From NCBI GenBank assembly GCA_029880855.1, contig JAOUNS010000006.1:160227-224226 (forward strand): DNA of 64,000 nucleotides. Direction: 5' to 3'. Made by a program: the position numbers and the translations under genes. Positions 50,291 to 60,500 of this stretch are shown piece after piece (within the stretch, counting starts at the first letter, position 1; each line of letters begins with the position of its first letter). The DNA comes from Gammaproteobacteria bacterium. Its GTDB lineage: Bacteria; Pseudomonadota; Gammaproteobacteria; UBA6429; Thiohalophilaceae. Below the pieces are notes generated by a model, which did not search any database, had not been told where the DNA came from, and was given only the letters and a program-made list of their open reading frames with translations.

Positions 50291-50803
50291 ATGACAATAT
50301 TAGAAACCACTCTTACCAAGCAGCAAGCCATACAGCAATTTAGAGAGATAAGCAAAATTGCCAAAGCTGTTATCTATTTAAAAAAAATAGACAAGGAAAT
50401 GATATTTCGGCTGGGAAAAGATAACAATAATAAAATAGCCCATGTACGCCATCATGAAGATGATCGTCCCATAACAAGCTATAACAAACGAACCAAGTCA
50501 ATTGTTTCAAAACGTAATGAAATTATTACATATCAGGAAAACAAACAGCTTTACGTTCTTGCAAAATCTGGTGGGGTCTCTTTATTTGATGCGATGAGTC
50601 CAAAACTTACTTTGACGGGTAAAGATTGTTGGTATCTCGTACCTAAAAACACCCCAATACCAGATGGCATAGTCATAGCAAAAGATGTTGAACCTGATGA
50701 CAATGGCCATTTCCATTATGCCTTCCAGCCTGAACATGACATGTTAATGTCAACATATAAAGAAAAGCTGGCAGAAATTGGGAAACATATGAGGGTCGTA
50801 TGA
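50291..50803 (+). CDS. Tse2-like ADP-ribosyltransferase-fold toxin (predicted)
   Basis: 170 residues, AT-rich. The first 90 residues are helical/charged without recognised homology. Residues 94-151 carry the series that I know from Pseudomonas Tse2: GGVSLFD (94-100), WYLVPKNTPIPDGIVIAKD (114-132) and HYAFQPEHDM (142-151), compare Tse2 GGTSVFD, FVIPDGTDIPPDLKVKQD and HYTIMPAKPM. Tse2 is a cytotoxic effector with an ART-like fold. Active-site assignment here is not certain. It has no signal peptide and no T6SS genes nearby, so it could be a chromosomal toxin-antitoxin member rather than a secreted effector. Its last codons overlap the next gene by ATGA. Confidence 0.7.
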   Translation: MTILETTLTKQQAIQQFREISKIAKAVIYLKKIDKEMIFRLGKDNNNKIAHVRHHEDDRPITSYNKRTKSIVSKRNEIITYQENKQLYVLAKSGGVSLFDAMSPKLTLTGKDCWYLVPKNTPIPDGIVIAKDVEPDDNGHFHYAFQPEHDMLMSTYKEKLAEIGKHMRVV

Positions 50804-51036
50804 GCGAACAAAGAGAATTGACGTTTAAAGAAATATCCTACCTGAGAGCTGCACTGGAAGCATATATCGGCATTATCAAACAGGATATTGAAGACGATAA
50901 AACTGATGAAGATGAACGCTCCGATCTGCAGGAAGACTTGTTGTTTTATGACAAGCTTCTCTACACTTTCAGAAAGGCAGAGAAGCAATCCGTTGAATTG
51001 AGGGAAGTACAGACCATTACGATACCAAAGAGGTAG
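50800..51036 (+). CDS. Small acidic partner protein, Tsi2-like antitoxin (predicted)
   Basis: 78 residues, strongly acidic and alpha-helical; Tsi2, the Tse2 antitoxin, is 77 residues with a similar two-helix layout. Two helices are predicted around LTFKEISYLRAALEAYIGII and RSDLQEDLLFYDKLLYTFRK, separated by an acidic link (EDDKTDEDE). Sequence identity is low, and the match rests on length, charge, helical pattern and position directly downstream of the Tse2-like gene with 4-bp overlap. It lies 63 bp before the ROCO gene. Confidence 0.6.
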   Translation: MSEQRELTFKEISYLRAALEAYIGIIKQDIEDDKTDEDERSDLQEDLLFYDKLLYTFRKAEKQSVELREVQTITIPKR

Positions 51037-51099
51037 CGATTGTACCCCGGCTACATAGTCAAATGATCATCTGCAATAGGACTCGCTGAAACAAGCCAC

Positions 51100-54000
51100 A
51101 TGGCCAACCACGCACCAAAACTGCAACAAATCTCATCAGGGGCAGAACTAGATGCGGTTCTGGCGCAAGTCAAGGCCGAAAACCAAACCGGCCTGGTATT
51201 GTTGGGTCCGGGTTGCTATGTAGCCAAATCATCAGATGACTGGCCAGAAATGTGGCATGGTCAACAAATCATATATCATCTAAACATTCTTGTTCATGAT
51301 CTGGCAGAGCGGTTACAAACTTTAACCAACATAAGAAGACTCATTTTAAAGGATAATCGCATTGGAAATGATGGTGCACGCGCACTGACCGAGCTATCTC
51401 AACTCACCACACTTGATTTGTCGAGAAACAACATTGGTAATGCCGGAGCGAAAGCAATTGCTAACCTCACTGGACTCACTTCTCTCGATCTATCCGATAA
51501 CATGGTTGGTAATTCTGGGGTAAGTGCTTTATCTAATCTTACACAACTAACCACACTTGACTTGTCACACAACCAAATTGATGAGGCTGGCGTAAAAACA
51601 CTATCAAATATCTCACGGCTCACTACTCTTAGCTTGGTATACAACCGAATTAATGATGCAGGGGCAAAAGCACTATCGAATTTCAGTCAACTCACCTCAC
51701 TTAATCTATATGCTAATCAGGTGGGAGATGAAGGAGCATATTCATTATCCAGACTAACTCAACTTACCACACTTGATCTGTCGCGCAATCAAATAAGTGA
51801 TAAAGGTCTAAGTGCCCTAACACAATTAAAACAACTCTCATCGCTTTACCTGAGAAATAACACAATTAGCGACACCGGTACTAATTCCATAGAAAAACTC
51901 ACACAACTCAATTCACTTGATTTATCAAACAACCAAATCGGTAATACTAGCATTAAAACTCTTACAAATCTGACTAAACTTACCGCATTAAACCTTAGAT
52001 TTAATCGCGTTAGTGATGAAGGCGTTAAAATTTTGGGCAAGTTCACACAACTTCATACACTAGACTTGGCTGGCAACCAAATTAGTAATGATGCTGGATA
52101 TGCATTGGCGTCACTCACCGAGTTGACGGTTCTTGATCTAAGCTATACAAAAATTAACGATCTAACTCCTATTTCTAGTTTGAAAAAACTTACATCACTA
52201 AATATCAGCATCACCAGGGTCAGCGATCTATCGCCAGTAAAACACCTATTTACCAAAGGTATTCCAATTATACAGGCAGAAGATCGTTTCCAACATCCAC
52301 GAGGAATCCTGGTTTTCGGGTGTCCGCTTGTACATCCCTCACCCGAGATAATCGAACAAGGTAACGTAGCTGTATTAAATTACTTCCGCGAACTGGAAGC
52401 ACAGGGTGTAGATTTTCTCTTTGAAGCCAAGGTGCTGATTGTGGGTGAAGGTGGGGCTGGCAAGACCAGTCTGTTACGCCGCCTCTATCAACCGGGCAAA
52501 CCGTTACCAAAGGAAGACGAGACCACCAAGGGTATTGAGATTTGCAGTATAGAATTTCAACTCGACAGTGATCATGATTTTCGCCTGAATGTTTGGGACT
52601 TCGGTGGACAGCAGATCTACCACGCCACCCACCAGTTTTTTCTCACCAAACGATCGCTTTATATCCTGGTAGATGATACCCGCAAGGATCATAAGTCGGT
52701 ACAGGATGAGGGTTTTAAATACTGGCTGGAGGTGATAGAGGTTCTCACCGAGAATAGCCCGGTATTAATCTTCCAGAATGAAAAAGGAGGTCGCAGCAAA
52801 ACGATTGACGAGTCTGGGATTAAAAATCGCTTTTCCAATATTAAAAATTTTTACCGGGGTAATCTTGAGAATCCCAATTCGGTTAACAGGTTACGTAAGG
52901 CCATTCAGCATTTCGTGCAGGAGTTACCGCATATCGGTGAAGAGGTCCCTGCCAAATGGGTCGCCATCCGCACAGCAATCGAAGCGATGACTAAAATCAG
53001 GCCCCATATTTCTCAACATGAGTACTTTGACATCTATGCCCAACATCTGGAATTTGATCGGGACAAGGCCCTGCATCTGAGCCGCTACCTTCATGACCTT
53101 GGGGTTTTCCTGCACTTTCAGGATGACTGGCAACTACGCAATACTGTTATCCTGCAAAACCGCTGGGCGACCGAAGCCGTATTCCGAGTACTGGATGATG
53201 AAACTGTAAAAAACAAGCTGGGCAGGTTTGACCTGAACGATTGCGATCGTATCTGGGCAGACAGTAAATATAACGATGTTCACCGTGAATTATTGGCACT
53301 GATGGAGAAGTTTGAACTCTGTTATCGTCTAATCGACATGAAACCAGATACCTGGCTCGCCCCACAACTACTCAATCCATCAGAGACTATATTATTGTAT
53401 AAGTGGGAACGGCTCGGAGATATGGTATTGTGTTATCGCTACGAATTCATGCCCAAGGGCATAATCAGCCGCCTCATCGTCCGCCTGCACCGTTTTGTGA
53501 TACAACCGGACCTGGCCTGGATCAATGGTGTGTTGTTTGAACACGAGGGTACCTGTGCTCTCGTGAAAGCTACCGAGCGGGGCAATGAGATACTGATACG
53601 TGCACGTGGTACAGAAAACAATGCGCTGCTAAGTGTGATCGCCAGTGAACTGGATGCCCTGAATAAAAGTTACAGGGGGCTGGATGAGAAGGTTCAAAAA
53701 TGGGTACCCTGTATTTGCAGCCAATGCAGGGCCTCCACTTCACCGGAATTTTTTGAACATAAGCGACTAGTCAAGCGCAAACAGGACAACAGGCTAAAAG
53801 TCGAATGTCCGGCCAGTTATGAAAATGTATCAGTATTGGAGTTGCTAGATGGAATCAAGTCGGACCTATTACCCGTATGGGCGCAAAAACAGGCTAAGGA
53901 TACTGCACAGGTTCGCACGATAAAGATATTCCTCGCTTCATCCGAAGAATTAAAAGATGATCGTAATGAATTCGATCTCTATTTCCGCCAACAAAATGAT

Positions 54001-54399
54001 TTATTGAGAAAGCAAAGCATGTATCTGGAGATCATTCGGTGGGAACATTTTCTCGATGCCATGTCGGACACCCGCTTGCAGGACGAGTACAACAAAAAGG
54101 TCCGTGACTGCGATATCTTTGTCAGTCTGTTCAAGACCAGGACCGGCAAGTTTACTGAAGAGGAGTTTGACGTTGCGCATACAGCGTTCATAAAAAACGG
54201 CAATCCGTTGATCTATACCTATTTTAATCCCAACTTTAATATTTCTGAGGCAAAAAAGGCTGATATTAAAACATTATGGGCATTTCAGGAAAAATTGAGT
54301 GAGCTTGGTCATTTTCATACAAAATATGACAATGTCGAGCATCTGAAACGCCAGTTCCGGGACCAGCTGGATATGTTGTTTGATGAGGAAAAGTTATAA
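51100..54399 (+). CDS. LRR-Roc-COR protein with TIR/DUF4062-like C-terminal domain
   Basis: 1099 residues. About 13 leucine-rich repeats, mostly 24 residues long (consensus LTTLDLSxNxIxxxGAxAL), occupy residues 70-385. Roc GTPase domain from about 440: P-loop VGEGGAGKTS (449-457), WDFGGQ (499-504); the usual NKxD specificity motif is replaced by FQNEKGG. The COR domain follows with YLHDLGVFLHFQDDWQLRNT and ILQNRWATEAVFRVLDD. The C-terminus (residues 940-1095) begins KIFLASSEELKDDRNEFDLY and contains WEHFLDAMSDTRLQDEYNKK, RDCDIFVSLFKTRTGKFTEE and FDVAHTAFIKNGNPLIYTY, matching a TIR/DUF4062-like domain common on bacterial ROCO, TPR and NB-ARC proteins. LRR sensor, GTPase switch and effector domain fit an immune-type sensor. 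Base composition is lower in GC than the core. Confidence 0.85.
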   Translation: MANHAPKLQQISSGAELDAVLAQVKAENQTGLVLLGPGCYVAKSSDDWPEMWHGQQIIYHLNILVHDLAERLQTLTNIRRLILKDNRIGNDGARALTELSQLTTLDLSRNNIGNAGAKAIANLTGLTSLDLSDNMVGNSGVSALSNLTQLTTLDLSHNQIDEAGVKTLSNISRLTTLSLVYNRINDAGAKALSNFSQLTSLNLYANQVGDEGAYSLSRLTQLTTLDLSRNQISDKGLSALTQLKQLSSLYLRNNTISDTGTNSIEKLTQLNSLDLSNNQIGNTSIKTLTNLTKLTALNLRFNRVSDEGVKILGKFTQLHTLDLAGNQISNDAGYALASLTELTVLDLSYTKINDLTPISSLKKLTSLNISITRVSDLSPVKHLFTKGIPIIQAEDRFQHPRGILVFGCPLVHPSPEIIEQGNVAVLNYFRELEAQGVDFLFEAKVLIVGEGGAGKTSLLRRLYQPGKPLPKEDETTKGIEICSIEFQLDSDHDFRLNVWDFGGQQIYHATHQFFLTKRSLYILVDDTRKDHKSVQDEGFKYWLEVIEVLTENSPVLIFQNEKGGRSKTIDESGIKNRFSNIKNFYRGNLENPNSVNRLRKAIQHFVQELPHIGEEVPAKWVAIRTAIEAMTKIRPHISQHEYFDIYAQHLEFDRDKALHLSRYLHDLGVFLHFQDDWQLRNTVILQNRWATEAVFRVLDDETVKNKLGRFDLNDCDRIWADSKYNDVHRELLALMEKFELCYRLIDMKPDTWLAPQLLNPSETILLYKWERLGDMVLCYRYEFMPKGIISRLIVRLHRFVIQPDLAWINGVLFEHEGTCALVKATERGNEILIRARGTENNALLSVIASELDALNKSYRGLDEKVQKWVPCICSQCRASTSPEFFEHKRLVKRKQDNRLKVECPASYENVSVLELLDGIKSDLLPVWAQKQAKDTAQVRTIKIFLASSEELKDDRNEFDLYFRQQNDLLRKQSMYLEIIRWEHFLDAMSDTRLQDEYNKKVRDCDIFVSLFKTRTGKFTEEEFDVAHTAFIKNGNPLIYTYFNPNFNISEAKKADIKTLWAFQEKLSELGHFHTKYDNVEHLKRQFRDQLDMLFDEEKL

Positions 54400-54421
54400 C
54401 ACGCCCTGTACAGCCCCGGGC

Positions 54422-54503
54422 AAATCTGGGGACAGTATACGTACTATTTAACAACCAGACTGAAAGTCGTTAACAATGAAATAGGTATACTGCCCCCGAA
54501 ATA
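54422..54503. repeat. REP-like palindrome between the ROCO and Rhs genes
   Basis: CTGGGGACAGTATACGTACT with ATTT on the left and AAATAGGTATACTGCCCCC on the right form an imperfect inverted repeat. The GGGGACAGTATAC core is a recurring intergenic repeat of gammaproteobacteria, associated with REP transposase activity. Located between the stops of two convergent genes. Confidence 0.65.
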
Positions 54504-54584
54504 TTCTCCGGAATATTGGCATGGCCTACATTTATCATACAGTTTCGGTTGTACGTTCTTTACAATACCTGCCCATCATTCTCA

Positions 54585-57500
54585 TTACATATCATCATTA
54601 CCACCAACGTCACTCCAGTCAGCAGCACCCTCTGCGCTATTATTAGACGAACTAGAAATATCTGGCGTAGATCGTGGAGTATAACCTTTTCCATCTTTCT
54701 TTCCTTGCTCATCAAATTTATTATACGCTTCCGCATTTAATGTTGGACCATCCCTCATATCAAGATGCAATCTTCCATATTTTGAGTTTGACGTTCCTTT
54801 CACTTTGTTATCAGGATCGTGTTTATAAGTAATCACGCCTTTAACTCCAAGTTCAACTGCTGCATCTGCAATCGTATCAAGGTTAGTTCCCTCTGGCGCT
54901 TTTGAAGTTATCTCAGGATTAACATCTATCGCAGTACCACTCACATCCCATAAATGAGGGCTGTTAGTTGCTCCTTGGTTTTTCTCATTATGGTTGAATG
55001 ACCGAGTTGCACTTACTATGTAGTAATTTACCCCCGGTGTCTTTTCATCTAATGCATAAAGCATAGCAAGCGTATCAGGATCAATTATACATCCCTCGCC
55101 ACAACTATTACTTATAATAACCTTCCTGCCATCCGGGTCGGTAAATTTTACGGGATTAACATGACTGTATGTATAAAGAGCAATATTTTCACTCTTGAAT
55201 ATTCCACCTTTACCTTGGTGGATAAGTGTGGTTTTCGCGGTATTACTTGTAGGTAAATACTTCTCAAGTATCGGATCCGCACTCTGCCACACACTGGTCC
55301 TTGGATCATAGTAGCGTGCGCCGTAGTAATAGAGTCCGGTTTCACTATCCAGCTCTTTGGAGGTGAACAGATAATCGGTCTTCATACCCTTGGTGGATTC
55401 CTGTACCCAGGTTTCGCCAAACGGCATGTACTGGATGTGTTCATAGACTTCACCCTTGTCATTGGTGACATAGGAGGTCGAGCCCAGGTGATCGGCATGG
55501 TAGAAGTAGAGGAAGCGTTCCATGGTCACTTTGCCTCCACCGCTTTGACCGGAGTTGCCATTGCCTGTGCCACCATTGTGCGGATCGCCGCCCATGTTGG
55601 GGTTCTTGACCGTGTTTTGTGCCACTTCATTGGCGCGGTCACTGCGATGGAAGATACCCTGACCGGGGTGACCATCGATATGGCCGACTTTCTTGCCGTT
55701 TCCGTTCGCAGAATTAACGTCGGTCGCAGTTGCCGTCGACTTGTTCCCCGCACGTTTGTCACGTCCATTGCCTTTGGTTGTATCACCGTCCACAACAACC
55801 GCCCCACCGCTATTCTGTCCTTGACCATTGGCAGTGGTATCGTTCAATAAGGCTGATGCAGTATCAACACTTCCGGTTGTACTACCGCTATCGACGTTTG
55901 CCGTACCTGTGCTTGTGGTATTCCCTTTCAGTGATTCGGATTGCACCCCGGTGACCAGTTGGGTCGCCAGACGAGTGGTACCGACATAGATATGTTTGCT
56001 CACGCTCGCACCATTGGTGACCACGTAGAACTTGTTGACATATACAGTCTTGCCATGGCGGCCACGTTTTATGATCCGCTGTCCGCCTTCATCATAGGCC
56101 AGCTCCAGGGTATTGCTCGGATCGGCAATCTTCATGGCGCGGTTTTCGTCATCCCATTCGATACTGCGTCGTGCGCCTTTATCATCATGGGTCCAGCCGG
56201 TCTGGTTACCATTGGCATCATAGGTAAAGCTGCGTTTGCCAATATGGGTCGGTGCATGGGGCTGATTACCGCCATAGGCATAATCCCAGTTGTAGGTGCC
56301 GTCAGTACGGGTCGATACCTTGCCGGATCGATCATGGGTACTGGTCTGGACCTTGCGGGTGATGTTATGAATGCTGTCATAACTCATGGCCAGATTGTAG
56401 CGGTAGAACTTCTCAGCACCATATTGATACTCACCACCGGCACTGGTCAGACGATAGAGTTCGTCATAACCAAAGGTCTGTTTGACCGGACCGCCCATCT
56501 CATTATTGCGGCCGGGAACACGGGTCTGGTTATCCAGACTGAGGATGTTACCCACCTTGTCATAGCCGTAGTGCAGATTTTGCAGGTCAAAACCGTTGGG
56601 CTTGAGACTTTGTAACTGGGCCAGGCGACGTGTTTTGGCATCATAGCGATAATGACTGGTGACACCGTTACCCAGTTCCAGATAGACGCGCTGGCCGAAT
56701 TTGTCGTAGTCCAGACGTTTCAGATAGGTAAAGCGGCTCGATTCTTTCGCGCCTTCGGCTTTATTGACATTACCACCGGCATCGTAGGTATAACTTAATA
56801 CTTCGCCATCGGGATAAGTCATCTGGTGCAATCGGCCCCAGCTGTCGTAACGATAGCTGGTAGTGTAGCGATCAGCGCCGTTGCCCGAACTGATGATCTG
56901 GGCCTCTTGCACAGTTTCGCCCAGTTTGCCATACCAGCGTTCCTTGCTGCCGGATTGGTGCTTAACCGTTACGATACGACCGGCACGATTGTTGATTGCA
57001 CCCGGCGCACCATAACTGTAACTCACATTATTACCCGGATAATTGGGGTAATTTATCGCTGTTAAACGGTTGTAATCATATATATAGGAAATGGCTTTCT
57101 TCTGTTTGCGCAGGTTGGCGGTGATCTTTTCGATCAGGTTACCTGCATTGTCATAGACCATTTCAGTCATGCCGGTGTCTTTGTTATCCAGCACGGTACG
57201 ACGACCCAACAGATCATAGCCGGCCTCGGTAAGGTTACCCTTGGCATCCACTACTTTGGTGATCTGTTTGAGCGGGTCATATTGGTAAGTGGTCCATAAT
57301 GACTGGAGAGCGCCCTTGTCGTCTGTCACATGCTCCTGCATGGCAACTATCAACTCACGACTGTCTTTATAGGTTGTCTTGCTGTTGCCATTGGCATCAG
57401 TCACGGTGGTCACGGCTCGCAGCACACCGGTCTGATCACCCGCCAAACTGTAACCCATGCGAGTCATGCTGCCGTCCGGAAGGGTAATGCGAACATTTCG

Positions 57501-60500
57501 GTCCAGGATATCGTATTCGGTCAGCGTCGGCGGTGCACTGCTGTCAGCCGTCGTATTCAATACATCAGCCGTACTGCCAAATTCGGCCAGCGGATAATAT
57601 TGTTTCACCGCTCGTCCCATACCATCGTATACAACCATGCCGGAGACAATACGTCCGTCTTTGGGCGCAGCCGGGTTATTGGCTTCATCCAACTGGATCG
57701 TCGCATCTTTCTTGGTTTGGAGGACACGTTTAAGACCGTCGATAAACAGGACGGTATCAATCGTATCACCGCCACGATAGGTATCCAGATGTCGGGTTAC
57801 GGCATAGGGTACTGACGCCTCCGGATGATATTCAAAGGCCAGGGTCGGTGTACCGCCACCGATTTCATACGGTCCGTAGATTTCCTTCACACGGCCGATA
57901 ATATCGTAGCGATAATCGGTCTGGTTACCGTTGATATCTGTGGTCAGTTTTGGCTTGCCAAAACGATAGTCATAGGTTGCACTGGAGACATAGCCGAAAC
58001 TGTCAGATATATTGCTGACGTAGGCATGCACTTCAGAATCATAGCTGTAATCCAGCTCGTAGCGCTGACCACGACTGTTGGCCGGTCGGGTGACCTTCTT
58101 CAAATTACCGTATTGGTCATAATCGAGATCGGTAACAGCCTGCCCCTTGTCCAGCACCTGCACTACCTGTTTCAGGTTACCATTGCTGCAGTCGATTACC
58201 GCCTCACGCTGGCGCAGGCGTTTGTTTTGAGCATCACGCACGAAGATCGATCTTGCCTTACCGGTGATATTCGTGTTGATACAGGCCGGTTCGCCGGCTG
58301 TATAGGTAATAAATGCCCTGACATCGTCTTTATTGTCGGCCTCATCACCGGCATCGAAAAACTCTGTCACGTTACCAAAGTCATCATAGCGCTGTTCGGT
58401 ATAGGTCTTCTTCACCGTACCGCCGTTGGTGACCGGTTCAAAGTGTTTCTGTTCGCTCTTCACCTGTTGCGGGAAGATCGTGGCTACAGAACCCTGCAGA
58501 TCCTGCAACCGGCGTTCGGTGTGAGCCTTAATATCATAGAAACGATAGCTGTTGACCGTTTCACGATAGACACGGCCCTGATCATCCTGCAGTTGCTGTG
58601 AAACAACCAGACTCTTGTCATAGAACGTTTTATTGCTGTAGGTGGTCGCTGTCTTGCGGTATACCTGCAGCGTGGCTTTGCCGGCATCAAGCTGTTTTTC
58701 TACAACCTGTTCATAGCCAAGGAATTCACGCTCGAAACGATCATAGTAGCCACCGTTATATTCAAATTTAGTGACCATGCTGTTTACACCGTCGCCATCG
58801 TGACCATCAAGTACAGTCACTTTGCTCATGGTCCAGACACTTTGCGGCATGGCCTGAGTGTTACCGTCGCGTTGGTACTCAAGCTGAATTTTCGCACCCA
58901 ATGGACGGTTTACCGCTTTCAGCAGATTCACGCGGCCGCCCTTGTTGAGCGCCACACTGAGGCTGTAGTCGTTCTTGGATTTCAGGCTGTCGATAAACCC
59001 GTCACCATTGACGTCATTGAATGAAACTTCGGTATTGTTAATCGTATGACCGCCGTTCTTGCCGCGAGTACGGATGCGCGGCAATATGTCGCCATATTTG
59101 GCGATGGCATCAGCAATACCGGTCTTTTCCAGCATTTCAGCAATGCTGACCTTGGTCATGACATCCTGACTGACCTCTTTCAGTTTTGCATCCAGCGATG
59201 GAATACCTGTCGGTAAAAACAGTGAGTCACCTGAGGCATAGCTCTTTAGCGCATCGGCATAGCTGTTAACTGTGCGTTTGGTAACATTGCCGATTTTGCC
59301 AACAGCACCTCGGAAACCACCACCAAACTTTGTGTCAACAGGCGAGCTATAAACTGACGCCATAAATTTATTGAAATTATTTCTCATCCCTTGTATTGAA
59401 ATCATGGATACCGGCTGATTGTGATTAACCTGCTCGTCAGATTGTGCAATCTCAACTTGCTCGTTGAACAAACGATCCCTGTTATTGATCACATATTTTT
59501 TCAACAAATTTTCATACAGAGGATATGTAATATAGGTAAAGGCGGCATTGCCTGAATAGCTGGCAGTGTCGTTATAGCTGATATGGAAATCCAGTGTTCC
59601 CTGCAGCAGTTTTTGCGCATCGAAACCGGTGCCCGTGTTCAAACGTACATACATCCCGCTGTCATTGGCAATAAGCCAATCCGGTAATCCATCACCATTT
59701 ACATCCATGAATGAATAGTGGCTGCGATTCTCATTGTAAGACAGCCCCTTACCGTAAGAAATTGTACCGGCCGCCATACTGAAACCGGCGCCAAGGGTAT
59801 AGGTTTTGCTCTTGCTCAGATCCAGTACTGCATCCAGCCAAAGCTCCTGTGCACCAAATCGCCCATAACCCATGTTGAGTTCCACCCAGACCTGGGTCTG
59901 TGATTTACCTGACTTGCCTGTTTGCCTTACCCTGTCCGGCAGACCATCACCGTTCATGTCCATATAAGACAGTGAACCTTCAGATTCACCTTTACCGCCG
60001 CCGATGGAGAACCCGGGTGAAGCCGTCGGTGTTTGGTTCAAAGCCTGAGTAAATGCCTTCACCGATCCCTGCACCATACCTGCAAAGGATTGATTTTGAT
60101 TTGACTCCTTGGCCTGATCGTTTGTTTCGTTGGATGGCGCAAACCCGATTGTTATGGATTTGGAATCACTTTCACCATGTCGAACATATTGAGTACCAAG
60201 GCCGTATGTTCTGTTATCCAGACCACCATTCGGCAAAGTATATTGAACCACACCATTACCGACGATATCAGGATAACGGTCGCCATTCATATCCAGCAAA
60301 GCCAGATTATTGTAGTTGCGACCATTATTCAGATTCACCGTCAGTGTTGCGCCGCCACCCTTGTTTTTACTGTCGCCGGCCGACATACGGTTCGGTCGGT
60401 TAGCCGGTGCAAAATTGTTACCGGCCGGTGTCGTACTACCGGAACCTGTGTCTGGCATTACCAGGTAGTTGGTACCGAGCCGAGTTGAACTCATCGCCCC

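Noticed and set aside
51330..52240. Regular 72-bp periodicity as a DNA tandem repeat array
   Set aside because: It is the codon-level trace of 24-residue leucine-rich repeats in one open reading frame.
57825..58601. 258-codon open frame on the plus strand
   Set aside because: Antisense within the Rhs repeat region; low complexity hydrophobic translation produced by the YD-repeat codons.
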